Origin: DATATV01 sp035551355
GTDB lineage: Bacteria > Actinomycetota > Actinomycetes > Mycobacteriales > Pseudonocardiaceae
Length of the DNA: 64,000 bases
Direction: 5' to 3'
NCBI GenBank assembly: GCA_035551355.1
Contig: DASZNF010000071.1
Coordinates: 1-64,000, forward strand
The notes beneath the pieces were generated by a model. That model made no database searches and was not told where the DNA came from. It worked only from the letters and a program-made list of their open reading frames with translations. Positions 1 to 8,721 of the stretch are shown here, piece by piece. Position 1 is the first letter of the stretch; each line of letters starts with the position of its first letter. A program made the position numbers and the translations under genes.

Positions 1-2
1 TG

Positions 3-329
3 GCGATGCGGGCCGAGGGCTCGCAGTCACGCCTGTCCCAGGTCGTCGCCCGCATGGAGCAGCACGGTTGGATGCGCCGTACCCCCGATCCCGCGGACGG
101 CCGCTACACCCTGGCAATCCTGACCGATCAGGGCCGGGCGAAGGTCACCGAGACCGCGCCGGGCCATGTCGAGGAGGTCCGCCGCCTGGTCTTCGACCCA
201 CTGACCAAGGCCCAGTCCCGGCAGCTGCGCGAGATCAGCCGGCGCATCGTGCGCGCCACCGACGCGGACGACCGCGGTACCGACGGCAAGCCGCCGCCCG
301 CCGCCAAGCCCGCGCAGACGCCAGGATGA
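3..329 (+). CDS. MarR-family transcriptional regulator, C-terminal part (5' truncated by window)
   Basis: The frame is open from the window edge, so the true start lies upstream. The visible part carries the end of a winged-helix DNA-recognition region (SRLSQVVARMEQHGWMRR), followed by the wing pattern DPADGRYTLAILTDQGR. In MarR proteins this is the recognition helix plus beta-hairpin with the conserved D-x-R. A C-terminal helix for dimerisation follows, then a basic, Pro/Ala-rich tail. MarR proteins are about 140-160 residues, so roughly a third is missing. No ligand or target can be inferred. About 150 nt separate it from the next gene, so they are probably independent. Confidence 0.8.
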   Translation, partial: AMRAEGSQSRLSQVVARMEQHGWMRRTPDPADGRYTLAILTDQGRAKVTETAPGHVEEVRRLVFDPLTKAQSRQLREISRRIVRATDADDRGTDGKPPPAAKPAQTPG

Positions 330-476
330 CCGGGACCCTCGACCGTCTCGACCTACTCGGCAAGGGGCCGCCGCAACTGCTGCGGATTCGTCGGGGCCTG
401 CTGACAGTGAGCACGGAAGTGACCCTCGGTTGCTACTCTGTGCGATGATCGTGGGCCATCGAGCGAGGGGGCGGCC

Positions 477-2669
477 GTGCTGGTGGATGTCGTGATGAGC
501 GAGGTCGCCAAGACCGTCACGGCCAGCGCGGCCAGCGCCGGTCTGACGGGGCTGGGCCAGCTCTGGCGGTTGATCCGGAACAAGGCCGACCAGGAGCCTG
601 ATGGCCTGCCCGCCGGTCTTGCCGCGCTCAACGACTTTCTGGTGCGGCGTGCCCGGGAAGACCCGGAATGGGCGGACGAGGTCGCGCGGGAACTGGCCGC
701 GCGGTTGGCCAGCAGCGGTACAGCGGAGGGTCCGGCGGGCATGTATCCACCGCCCACGCCGTTCTGCGATCGCGACACGCTCCGCACCGAAGGGCCGGAG
801 CGCGGCATCTGGGTGTACGCCGGGCCGCCCGGGTCCGGGAAGACCGCGCTGGTGCGCCAGCTGGCGGCGGACCGGTCCGGGGTGTTCCCGGTTCATCAGT
901 GCCAGGTCGACCTGGATCTGTTCCGCGACGGTGACTTCCCGTTGCTGGGCGAGGCGAAGCGGCATGTGTTGCGGCAGTTGGGGATCGCCTCGATCGCCGG
1001 GGCGGAACCGGAGCTGAGCCAGCAGTATCTGAGCGTGGGGCTGCACCGTCGGGTCCTGCTGGTGCTGGACAACGTGCTGGGTGCGGCGGAGGTCGACGCG
1101 CTGGCCCCGGGGTGGCCCGATGCCCTGGTCCTGGTGACCACCCGTCGGCTCACTGCCGAGCTGCGCGGCCGGTTCACCTGGCGGGAACTGGGTGGGCTGG
1201 ACGATGCCGGCGCCACCGAGATGCTGGCCCTGCATTGCCGTCTGCCGGAACTGCCGGCGGCCGAGCCGGCGGCCACGACCGAGCTGTTGGCCCGATTCGG
1301 GCGGCAGCCCTGGGCGATTCAGCTGCTCGGCGGCATCCTGGCTTTCCGCGCGGGCGAAGACCGGCCGGTGGCGGGCCTGGTAGCCGAGTTCGCGGCGGAC
1401 GGGGTCACCAGCACGCACAGGGAGTTGCTGGCCAGGACGGTCGCGCGGTTGTCCGGCCAGGCACGTGCGGATTTTCCGGTGCTGGCCGCGCATCCGCGTG
1501 GCGATTTCGCGGTGGATAGCGCGGCTGCCCTGCTCGGTCGGCCGGTGGCGCGATCCAGCGTCGAGGAGTTGCGGGAGATCGGGCTGATCGAGGCCCTGCC
1601 GACCGGCCGGTACCTGATGTCCTGGTCGGTCCGGCGTTACGCCGAAGACCTGCCGGACAGGCCGGATGTCGAGTCGGCGTTGGACCGGCTGCTGGACTTC
1701 TACGCCGAACACGCGGTCGCCGCCGATCTGGCTAACGGCAGCGAGCGGATGCGGTATTACACCCCGTTGGCGACCCGGCCGTGGGATCTGGGCAAGGACC
1801 GGATCGAGTGGCTGGCCGCCGAGGCGGAGAACCTGGTTGCCCTGGCCGAGCGGGCTTTCCTGCGGTGCCGGTTCGAGCGGGCCGGTCAGTTGTGTGCGGG
1901 CTTGGAAATCCTGTCGCTGCACCGGCAGGGCTGGTACGGGGTGTGCGCGCAGGGGTTCGAGTGGGGTGCCCGCGCGGCCGAACAGCAGCCGGACGCCGCG
2001 GCTTTGGCAGCCCGGCAGCACGCGCTGTGCGGGCGGGCCCACGCGATGCTGCACCAGTTCGACCGGGCACGGGCCGAACTGGACGCCGCGTGGCAGGCCG
2101 CTCGGACCATCGACGATCCGCGGCTGGAATCGTCGCTCTGGGAATTCGAGGGCCGGCTGGCTGAAGAACAGGCCGGCTACCAGTCGGTGCCGAACTGGAC
2201 GCCGGCGATCGACGCGCTGGAGCGCGCGGTGGGCATCGACCGGCGCATCGGGCACCGCCGGGCGTTCGGGCTGCACGCCCGGATGCTGGCCAATGTGCTG
2301 GCGAAGGAAGGCCAGCCGGAGGCGGCGCTGACCTGGCTGACCGAGGCGCTCGCCAACACCGAGGACAGCGAACACCGCAATCGGTCCCGCCTGCACGCGG
2401 TGAGCGCAAAAGTCCAGGTGATCATGGGGAACGTCCCGGCCGCCCGGGCGGATCTGGCGCAGGCGCTCACACTCGCCGGCACGGCCAACGCCGCCACGTA
2501 TGCGGAGGAACTGGCCGATCTCGAAGCGGAGATCGAGTTCCGCGAGGGCCGGGTGGGCGAGGCCCGCTCGCGCTGGGGTGCGCTGGCTCAGGACTGCGTC
2601 AACATCGGACATCCGCGTGCGGAGCTGTATCTGAAGAAGCTCAGCTGGGACGTCCCACCTGGACGGTGA
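477..2669 (+). CDS. STAND/NB-ARC-like P-loop NTPase with C-terminal TPR-like repeats
   Basis: 730 residues. The GTG start follows a GAGGGGG ribosome-binding site. A Walker A motif GPPGSGKT lies near residues 116-123, a Walker B-like RRVLLVLDN near 192-200, and a sensor-type LVTTRR about 35 residues later. This order fits the AP-ATPase/NB-ARC group of STAND NTPases, which act as nucleotide-gated switches. A winged-helix-like stretch follows at about 330-390. The last 300 residues are helical with A/L/W spacing typical of tetratricopeptide repeats, which usually bind partners. No effector domain is visible at the N-terminus, so output is unknown. Its 3' end overlaps the convergent gene by 29 nt. 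The family is sure; the function is not. Confidence 0.8.
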   Translation: MLVDVVMSEVAKTVTASAASAGLTGLGQLWRLIRNKADQEPDGLPAGLAALNDFLVRRAREDPEWADEVARELAARLASSGTAEGPAGMYPPPTPFCDRDTLRTEGPERGIWVYAGPPGSGKTALVRQLAADRSGVFPVHQCQVDLDLFRDGDFPLLGEAKRHVLRQLGIASIAGAEPELSQQYLSVGLHRRVLLVLDNVLGAAEVDALAPGWPDALVLVTTRRLTAELRGRFTWRELGGLDDAGATEMLALHCRLPELPAAEPAATTELLARFGRQPWAIQLLGGILAFRAGEDRPVAGLVAEFAADGVTSTHRELLARTVARLSGQARADFPVLAAHPRGDFAVDSAAALLGRPVARSSVEELREIGLIEALPTGRYLMSWSVRRYAEDLPDRPDVESALDRLLDFYAEHAVAADLANGSERMRYYTPLATRPWDLGKDRIEWLAAEAENLVALAERAFLRCRFERAGQLCAGLEILSLHRQGWYGVCAQGFEWGARAAEQQPDAAALAARQHALCGRAHAMLHQFDRARAELDAAWQAARTIDDPRLESSLWEFEGRLAEEQAGYQSVPNWTPAIDALERAVGIDRRIGHRRAFGLHARMLANVLAKEGQPEAALTWLTEALANTEDSEHRNRSRLHAVSAKVQVIMGNVPAARADLAQALTLAGTANAATYAEELADLEAEIEFREGRVGEARSRWGALAQDCVNIGHPRAELYLKKLSWDVPPGR

Positions 2670-4299
2670 CGACCTCGTCGCCACATCGGAGGTTGTGCTG
2701 TCCGGTCAGCGGCCGGCGCTGGCTGGCCCGCACGAACGCCAGCGAGGCCAGCAGCAGCGGGTCGAATCCGGCTGGGGGAGCGGGGACCGTCAGGGCGAGG
2801 AGTTCGTGCCGGGTGTGCACCAGACAGGTCGCCGTGTCGCGGACCGTGGCGACCAGGCGCGCGTCCGGCCACTGGGCGAGCAGCTCCGCCGCGATCGCCG
2901 GGAAGTCATCCGGGCTGTGGCAGGTCAGCACGGAGGCCGCCGCGAGCTGCCGGACGGAGCCCTTGGCGGCGTCCACCACCAGGTGCCGGTAGTCCAGGCC
3001 CGGCCTGGGCGGGCCGTGCTCGGCGGCCGGAAACCGGTGCAGGACAACATCGTCGTGCTCAGTATTGGTGTGTTCGGTGACGCCGACGACCAGGGCCACC
3101 GGCGGCTCGGCCGTCCGGGGCGGCGGGGCGACCGGGGGATAGTCGGCTGCCTCGTCGGGCTCGGGCAGGTTCAGCAGCCGGTACAGCAGGGCCCGGAGGA
3201 CGGCGGCCGATTCTCCGGGCAGGCCGGCCGCCATCAGGGCGAGGTCGTGCCAGCTCTGGTCCGGGTACGCGGTGCCGGCGGCGCCGAGCTGGCGCCACAG
3301 GTCGCCTGTGACGTCGAGCCGGGCGGCTTTCGCCGCCAGCAGGGCCAGCGGAGAATCGGGCACCGTCTGGCCGGAGTCACCGGGCGTGAGTAGCAGCGGG
3401 ATGTCCAGGGCGGCCGCGTACAACGCGATGGAGCCCTGGTCGGACACCACGCAGTCGGCGGCGATCAACGCCGATTGCCAGCGATCCGGGCTGATCACCC
3501 GCACCCCGGCGGCGGTGGCTCGGGCCAGCCAGGCCCGGACCTGCCATGCGCCGTGGGCGGCCGAGATACCGGGATGCAGCACCGCAGCCACCCGGTAGTC
3601 GTCGACCGGCAGTGCCGTGGCGATCTGTTCGGGCAGGTGCGGAAACCGCCCGAGCAGCGATTCGGGACCCCAGGTGGACGCCAGCAGCACCAGCGTCCGA
3701 CCGGTGCCACCCAGCTCGGCTCGATAGAGCGACCGGCAATACCGGCTGGCCAGCAACCGGTCGAGTGCGGGGTCCCCGATCAGGGCGGCCCGGGGTCCGG
3801 CTGGTGGGCATCGCGAGGCCAGTCGCGCATGCTGGTCGATGTGCGAGATGCCGATCGCGGTGGGCACCACGCGGCCGTTGTGGAGCAGCCGGTTGGGATT
3901 CATCCCGGCCACCGTGCGGCTGCCCGGATAGTGTTTCTGAAAGCCGATACCGTGCGGCACCAGCAGGATCGGGCCGGTGAGCTGTTCCAGCCGGTCGTTC
4001 TCGCTGGCCGCGATGATCAGGTCGAAGCGGCCGGCGACCGCCTGGTCCCAGGACACGACCACGCCGTCCAGCTCGGTCAGGAATGCCTCGACACCGCGCC
4101 GGAACACCGCGGCATTGGCGGGATCGGTGGTGAACACAATCTGGACGCGGTGGTCGGTTTCGATCAGGGTGACGATGTCCAGCAGCCTGGTCAGCGCGGT
4201 CACGGTGCGGCTGACCACGAGCACGACCCGATCAAAGCCGATGGTTAGCCAGTGTCGAAGATCCTGCGCGAGCAGCGGCTCCCGGCTCCCGGGCATCAT
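2641..4299 (-). CDS. GT-B-fold glycosyltransferase-like protein (CDP-glycerol transferase/epimerase-like)
   Basis: 552 residues. The N-terminal half starts with a Rossmann-type strand (FDRVVLVVSRT). A central region contains ILLVPHGIGFQKH, resembling the histidine-containing loop of CDP-glycerol glycerophosphotransferases. It also has LVLLASTWGPES, then a C-terminal nucleotide-binding-like segment with ADCVVSDQGSIALYAAALDIP, the D-x-G-S pattern found where sugar-nucleotide donors bind. The last 170 residues are unlike the core and may be a separate domain. No signal peptide or membrane span is seen. It converges on the NTPase gene and overlaps it tail to tail. The exact donor and acceptor are unknown. 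The start is uncertain because two adjacent ATGs lie between copies of an 18-bp repeat. Confidence 0.6.
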   Translation of the reverse strand: MMPGSREPLLAQDLRHWLTIGFDRVVLVVSRTVTALTRLLDIVTLIETDHRVQIVFTTDPANAAVFRRGVEAFLTELDGVVVSWDQAVAGRFDLIIAASENDRLEQLTGPILLVPHGIGFQKHYPGSRTVAGMNPNRLLHNGRVVPTAIGISHIDQHARLASRCPPAGPRAALIGDPALDRLLASRYCRSLYRAELGGTGRTLVLLASTWGPESLLGRFPHLPEQIATALPVDDYRVAAVLHPGISAAHGAWQVRAWLARATAAGVRVISPDRWQSALIAADCVVSDQGSIALYAAALDIPLLLTPGDSGQTVPDSPLALLAAKAARLDVTGDLWRQLGAAGTAYPDQSWHDLALMAAGLPGESAAVLRALLYRLLNLPEPDEAADYPPVAPPPRTAEPPVALVVGVTEHTNTEHDDVVLHRFPAAEHGPPRPGLDYRHLVVDAAKGSVRQLAAASVLTCHSPDDFPAIAAELLAQWPDARLVATVRDTATCLVHTRHELLALTVPAPPAGFDPLLLASLAFVRASQRRPLTGQHNLRCGDEVVTVQVGRPS

Positions 4300-4320
4300 T
4301 CCCGGCTCCCGGCTCCCGGG
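4276..4320. repeat. Pair of identical 18-bp direct repeats flanking a start codon
   Basis: Two perfect copies of CGGCTCCCGGCTCCCGGG lie at 4276-4293 and 4303-4320, separated by 9 nt that contain the double ATG start of the minus-strand gene. Each copy is internally repetitive. The proximal copy encodes the PGSREPL part of that protein's N-terminus; the distal copy lies in its leader, where a ribosome-binding site would be expected. Confidence 0.85.
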
Positions 4321-4751
4321 GCGCCATTGTATTCGTCCGAGTGCTCTCTGTAATCACTCGTACGGGTACGGCGGGCCGGGCTGGTCATAGCCGCAGCGTA
4401 CGGGGGTCGAGATGCCGCGTTTGCGATCGCCCGAGTGGATGTGAGCGATCTGACAAGGCGTTGGCCATGCGGCTGGAGTCTGTTCTCCATCACCGCGGTT
4501 GCCCCGGTCGTATCACGGTGAATCCGCCGCGAAGCCCCCCGGTTGGCTCGTGGCTGACGCGGCAGCCCGTGCTATTCGGCGACCGTCAGGAAGTTGAAGT
4601 TTCCTTCGCCGACCGCCTCGCGCAGAGTACGGATGACCGGGCGCGGTTTTGTGGTAGGGGCCGAATGCAGACCCGTCCGGTTCTGGCTTCCGGTTCCGGA
4701 CAGGGCGTTGACCCGCTGTGCGACCAACCGTTACGCTCAGGTTTGAACCAA

Positions 4752-4765
4752 TTAAAACGTTTCAT
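4752..4765. promoter_or_regulatory. LacI-type operator candidate upstream of the rhamnosidase gene
   Basis: TTAAAACGTTTCAT is an AT-rich island around a central CG in otherwise GC-rich DNA, about 40 nt before the rhamnosidase start. Its right half (CGTTTCA) fits half of the TGAAACGTTTCA-like sites used by LacI-family regulators of glycoside-utilisation genes; the left half deviates. No LacI gene is in the window. The remaining 4300-4805 interval shows no convincing gene. Confidence 0.4.
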
Positions 4766-4805
4766 ATCGGGTGGTTGGTCGTTCCCTCGACGCTGAGGAG
4801 CGCGA

Positions 4806-7448
4806 ATGATCTTTCCTGGCCGTCTTCGTCGTCACTCTTCTCCCCTTGTGGTCGTCCTGGCCTGCGCCGTTGCGTGCGCGGTCGGCTTACCGGCCGGCTC
4901 GGCCGTTGCGGGGCCGTCGCCGTATTCCGGAGGCTGGCAGAGATATGTGCAGGCGCCTGCCGCTGCGAAGGTGTGTCCCACGTCGGTGGTGAGTACCTCG
5001 GGAACCGTTGCGGGGGCGCGGAATCTGGTGTGCGGGGGCTCCGGTGGGACGACGCTGAGCATGGTCGCCGGCGGAGCGGCGCCGACCATTGTTCTGGACT
5101 ACGGCAAGGATATCGGCGGTGTGCCCTACTTCGACGTGACCACCGAGTCCGGGTCGCCCACCTTGCGCGCGGCCTACAGCGAGGGCCAGCAGTATCTGAC
5201 CGCTACTGGCGACGCCGGGAATCCCTGGGGTGAAGGGGATTCCGCCCGTTATGACAGTTACTCGGTCACCGGGCCGGGGACCATCACCAACAGTTTTGTG
5301 CAGGGTGGGCAGCGGTTCGAGGAGATCACGCTGACTTCGCCGGGCACGCTGACGCTGGCGGATGCGGGCGTCAACTACATCGCGGACCAGTCTTCCTATC
5401 GCGGCTCCTTCCTGTCCAGCTCCGATGAGTTGAACAAGATCTGGTACGACGGCGCCTACACCGCGCAGCTGGACTCGATTCCGGACGGTTCGTTGCCGGG
5501 TTACTGGCAGATCCACGATGGGGTCATGGACGCGGCCGGCAACTCGGGCAACGATGGCGCGGGGGTGCTGACCACCGGCACGTCGTGGACCGATTACACG
5601 GACACCTTCGACGCGAAGATCGTGGCCAATCAGGCGGGATGGATGGTTCGCGCGCAGGATGCGACGGACGGGTATCTGTTCATTCTCAACGCCGACAACG
5701 ACACCACGGGCACGCCGAACACGCTGCAGGAGTTGTCCGTGCACGACGGCAACTACACGATCCTCGGCATGGTGCCACTGACGACCGATCTCGCCCCGAA
5801 TACCTGGCACACCGTGGCCACCGCGGTCACCGGCCCGAGCATCGCGATTTCGTTGGATGGCAACAAGATCGCCACTCTGGACTCGAATTCCCTCCCGGCA
5901 GGCGCTACCGCGTACTCCAGTGGGACGGTGGGTTTCCGGGAGTATTCAGGCGAGGAGGCGGACTTCCGGAACCTGAGTGTGGTGGACGGCTCTGGTGCCA
6001 GTCTGTACGAGAACGCCCTGAGTACTTCGGCCGATCTGTCCACCGTGGATGTTCCCGGCGTGAACACGGTGCCGTCGATCGTGGATGGGGCCAAGCGGGA
6101 CCGGGCCATCTGGGTCGGGGACATGAACGTGGAGGGGCCGACCACCTACTACTCGACCGACGCGGCGGACTACATCAAGGGTTCGTTGCAGCTGCTGGGT
6201 AGTTACCAGTTGACCAGCGGGTTCGTCACCGGCGCGCTGCCGCCGCAGGATCCGGTGCACACCGGGCCGTTGACCCCGGGCACCACCGGCACCTACTCGG
6301 CCTCGTACTCGATGTACTGGGTGCTCGGCCTCGGGTCGTACTACCTCTACACCGGCGACACCGCGTTCGTGACGCAGGAATTGCCGACGCTGGAACGGGA
6401 ACTGGCCTGGAACGCCTCCACCGTCGACGCCAACGGGCTGCTGGTGACCGACAACAATGACGGCAGCGACTGGGATTACTACGACGGTCCGAAGACCGGC
6501 GAGGTGACCGAGTACAACGTCCTGTACTACAAGGCATTGCTCGACGGCGCCGAGCTGGCCGACGCGGCCGGGCAGGGCGCGCAGGCGTCGACCTACCGGC
6601 AGCAGGCGGCGGCGCTCAAGATCGCCATCAACACCCGCCTGTTCAACAGCGCGACCGGGTTGTACGACATCAGTGACAGCCGGACCACCGGGGTGGCGCA
6701 GGACACCAACGCGCTGGCCGTGCTGTACGGCGTGGCGCCGACCGGTGCGGACTCCTCGATTCTGGCCAAGCTGAAGTCCGCGCTGTGGACCACGCCCTAC
6801 GGGCCGGTGCCCTACACCGCCGACACCGGCTGGTCGTCGATCATCAGCCCGTACTCCGGCGGTTACGAGCTGGACGCGCGGCTGGCCAGCAACGACACCG
6901 CGGACGCCGAGTCGTTGCTGACCACCGAGTGGGGGCACATGATCTCCGCCGGCCCGGACGACACCGCCACCATGTGGGAGAACGTGGCGAGCGGGGACGG
7001 GACCCCGGGCATCGGCTCGGCCACCAGCCTGGCGCACGGCTGGTCGACCACGCCGACCGCCGCGTTGTCCGGCTATGTCCTCGGCATCCAGCCGGTGACC
7101 GCCGGGTACGCGACCTGGGTGGTACAGCCGCATCCGGGCGATCTGAGCTGGGCCCAGGGGCAGGCGCCGACGCCGCATGGTGCGGTGGGAGTGTCGTGGA
7201 ACTCGCAGAGTGGGGCGGGGCGGTTCGGGATGACGGTGACCGCGCCCTCGGGCACCAGCGGCACGATCGCGGTGCCGACCTTCGGCGGTAAGCCGGTCGT
7301 CGTGGTGAACGGGCGGGTGGTGTGGAACGCCACGTCGTTCATGCCGGCCCCGGGGATCAGCGGCGCCCATTCCGACGGGAGCTACATCTACCTGACCGTC
7401 GCCCGGGCGGGCGCCTATCAGGTGTCGGCGGCTCCGCGAGGCCACTGA
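4806..7448 (+). CDS. Secreted GH78 family alpha-L-rhamnosidase
   Basis: 880 residues. The ATG follows a GAGGAG site. A hydrophobic signal peptide covers about residues 1-35, so the enzyme is secreted. Residues 35-215 form a beta-rich N-terminal region. About 220-390 is a lectin-like jelly-roll insert (WTDYTDTFDAKIVANQAGWM, RAQDATDGYLF, WHTVATAVTG). The GH78 (alpha/alpha)6 barrel follows, with the family signature DGAKRDRAIWVGD near 424 that carries general-acid region residues, and NDGSDWDYYDG near 548. Near the end, LAHGWSTTPTAALSGYVLG is the conserved C-terminal GH78 segment, then a small beta domain. It should release terminal L-rhamnose from plant glycosides or polysaccharides. It is monocistronic and closed by a strong hairpin. 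Confidence 0.88.
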   Translation: MIFPGRLRRHSSPLVVVLACAVACAVGLPAGSAVAGPSPYSGGWQRYVQAPAAAKVCPTSVVSTSGTVAGARNLVCGGSGGTTLSMVAGGAAPTIVLDYGKDIGGVPYFDVTTESGSPTLRAAYSEGQQYLTATGDAGNPWGEGDSARYDSYSVTGPGTITNSFVQGGQRFEEITLTSPGTLTLADAGVNYIADQSSYRGSFLSSSDELNKIWYDGAYTAQLDSIPDGSLPGYWQIHDGVMDAAGNSGNDGAGVLTTGTSWTDYTDTFDAKIVANQAGWMVRAQDATDGYLFILNADNDTTGTPNTLQELSVHDGNYTILGMVPLTTDLAPNTWHTVATAVTGPSIAISLDGNKIATLDSNSLPAGATAYSSGTVGFREYSGEEADFRNLSVVDGSGASLYENALSTSADLSTVDVPGVNTVPSIVDGAKRDRAIWVGDMNVEGPTTYYSTDAADYIKGSLQLLGSYQLTSGFVTGALPPQDPVHTGPLTPGTTGTYSASYSMYWVLGLGSYYLYTGDTAFVTQELPTLERELAWNASTVDANGLLVTDNNDGSDWDYYDGPKTGEVTEYNVLYYKALLDGAELADAAGQGAQASTYRQQAAALKIAINTRLFNSATGLYDISDSRTTGVAQDTNALAVLYGVAPTGADSSILAKLKSALWTTPYGPVPYTADTGWSSIISPYSGGYELDARLASNDTADAESLLTTEWGHMISAGPDDTATMWENVASGDGTPGIGSATSLAHGWSTTPTAALSGYVLGIQPVTAGYATWVVQPHPGDLSWAQGQAPTPHGAVGVSWNSQSGAGRFGMTVTAPSGTSGTIAVPTFGGKPVVVVNGRVVWNATSFMPAPGISGAHSDGSYIYLTVARAGAYQVSAAPRGH

Positions 7449-7465
7449 GCGCAGGCCGGAACGAG

Positions 7466-7500
7466 GGCGGGAAGCCGTTGCCAGGCAACGGCTTCCCGCC
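7466..7500 (+). terminator. Strong hairpin terminator after the rhamnosidase gene
   Basis: GGCGGGAAGCCGTTGCC at 7466-7482 pairs perfectly with 7484-7500, and pairing can extend outward by two or three bases. It begins 17 nt after the stop codon and is followed by CTTTGT. This is a 17-bp inverted repeat with a short effective loop and a weak T-tract, typical of actinomycete terminators. Confidence 0.85.
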
Positions 7501-7714
7501 CTTTGTGCTGGGAAGCCGGGGTTGCCGGCAGACCTGGCTTGCCCGGCGCGTGGGAGGGGCGGCCGAGGCCGTCAACCGGGTCGTCGACGCAGTCCTGCGG
7601 GAGCGGGTCGAACCGCTCGGACCGCGCCTCCGCGGCCGCCGATCGGCCAGGTCACGGCCCGAGTTGATCACCTCTGCCGTCATGGCGACCCTGCGCGGCC
7701 GCCGATTGAACTGA

Positions 7715-7725
7715 TTGTATTACAA
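7715..7725. promoter_or_regulatory. GntR/FCD-type operator candidate, distal copy
   Basis: TTGTATTACAA is a palindrome of the form TTGTANNACAA, which fits the GT...AC consensus of GntR-family (FadR/VanR subfamily) regulators. A matching copy lies at 7822-7832. It sits upstream of the long operon that contains a GntR/FCD gene at 16958. The 7501-7714 interval holds no convincing gene. Confidence 0.6.
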
Positions 7726-7781
7726 CAGTGTTCCGGCAAAACGGACACTGCTGAGTACCTGTGCGCTGACAAGGAAGTTCT

Positions 7782-7819
7782 TGCTTCGCGACACGCTGCA
7801 CTGTTAGTGTCGCGAAGCA
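7782..7819. promoter_or_regulatory. 13-bp inverted repeat overlapping a promoter candidate
   Basis: TGCTTCGCGACAC at 7782-7794 pairs perfectly with GTGTCGCGAAGCA at 7807-7819 around a 12-nt loop. A possible promoter lies over it: TTGCTT at 7781-7786, an 18-nt spacer and TAGTGT at 7805-7810. That would place transcription start close to the proximal GntR-type site. The repeat could be a second regulator's operator or an attenuator-like hairpin. Confidence 0.5.
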
Positions 7820-7821
7820 GT

Positions 7822-7832
7822 TTGTACGACAA
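7822..7832. promoter_or_regulatory. GntR/FCD-type operator candidate, proximal copy
   Basis: TTGTACGACAA shares the TTGTANNACAA pattern with the copy at 7715-7725; their centres are 107 nt apart. It lies just downstream of the promoter candidate and 57 nt before the first gene of the operon, a position where a repressor would block transcription. Confidence 0.6.
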
Positions 7833-7888
7833 TCCGGATGTCGGCGGGCCCGCGGTTCCGACATCCCACCCGGTCAAGGGAGACTCGG

Positions 7889-8689
7889 ATGACGACCACG
7901 GAGCCCGGTTCCGCTACCGACGCCCTCAGGTTCGACAACGTCACACTGGACTTCCCGGGCAGCCACCGGCCGGCCATCGCCGACGTGTCGCTGCGGGTTG
8001 CGCACCGCAAGTTCGTCGCGGTGATCGGGCCCAGCGGCTGCGGCAAGAGCACCATCCTGAACCTGGCCGCGGGATTGCTCGGGCCGACCGAGGGCGCGGT
8101 CTACTTCGACGGCGAGCCGGTCACCGAGGTCAACTCCGCCGCCGCCTACGTCACCCAGCAGGCCAACCTGCTGCCCTGGCTGTCCGTCCGGGCCAACATC
8201 GGGCTGGCGCTGAAGTTCCGCAACGTGCCCAAGGCCGAACGCGCGGACCGGATCGCGCACTGGATCAAGGTGGTCGGCCTGACCGGGTTCGAGGACCACT
8301 ATCCGCGCGAACTGTCCGGCGGCATGCAGAAGCGGGTGTCCATCGCGCGCGCATTGATCTATGACCCGTCCATCGTGTTGATGGACGAGCCGTTCGGGCC
8401 GCTGGACGCCATCACCCGCCTGCGCCTGCAACAGGATCTGCTGAACCTGTGGGAACAACAGCGCGGCACGCTCGTGTTCGTCACGCACGACCTCAACGAG
8501 GCCATCTATCTGGCCGACGAGGTCGTGGTGATGTCCAAGGGGCCCGGCACCGTCCGGGAAGTGCTGCCGGTGCCCTTCGCCCGGCCGCGCGACATCGGCT
8601 CGTTGATCGAGTCACCCGAGTTTTCCGAGCTCTACAACGACTTGTGGAGCCTGTTCAAGGCGGAGCTCGACCTGACCGACGCCGCCTGA
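7889..8689 (+). CDS. NitT/TauT-type ABC transporter ATP-binding protein
   Basis: 266 residues from the ATG at 7889, chosen because AAGGGA lies 6-7 nt upstream; an earlier in-frame ATG at 7838 has no such site and would run through the operator region. Walker A GPSGCGKST lies near 47-55, the signature LSGGMQKRVSIARAL near 141, Walker B IVLMDEPFGPLDA near 161, and the switch histidine in VFVTHDL. The YVTQQANLLPWLSV Q-loop resembles SsuB/TauB/NrtD ATPases. It should energise import of a small organic acid together with the lipoprotein at 19257 and the permease at 20318, which lie at the far end of the same operon. Confidence 0.92.
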   Translation: MTTTEPGSATDALRFDNVTLDFPGSHRPAIADVSLRVAHRKFVAVIGPSGCGKSTILNLAAGLLGPTEGAVYFDGEPVTEVNSAAAYVTQQANLLPWLSVRANIGLALKFRNVPKAERADRIAHWIKVVGLTGFEDHYPRELSGGMQKRVSIARALIYDPSIVLMDEPFGPLDAITRLRLQQDLLNLWEQQRGTLVFVTHDLNEAIYLADEVVVMSKGPGTVREVLPVPFARPRDIGSLIESPEFSELYNDLWSLFKAELDLTDAA

Positions 8690-8721
8690 TCCACCGACGA
8701 ACGCCAAGCGAGGTCACAGCT

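Noticed and set aside
27..2684. A long minus-strand open frame of 885 codons opposite the NTPase gene
   Set aside because: It is a GC-bias shadow: Arg/Pro/Gln-rich, with no family motifs, and it runs antisense to a gene with clear Walker motifs.
5946..7445. A 499-codon minus-strand open frame inside the rhamnosidase gene
   Set aside because: Composition is that of an antisense shadow, and the plus strand encodes conserved GH78 motifs.
7322..7714. Open frame across the rhamnosidase end and the following interval, possibly a regulator fragment
   Set aside because: It crosses the perfect terminator hairpin and its Arg-rich sequence matches no regulator family.
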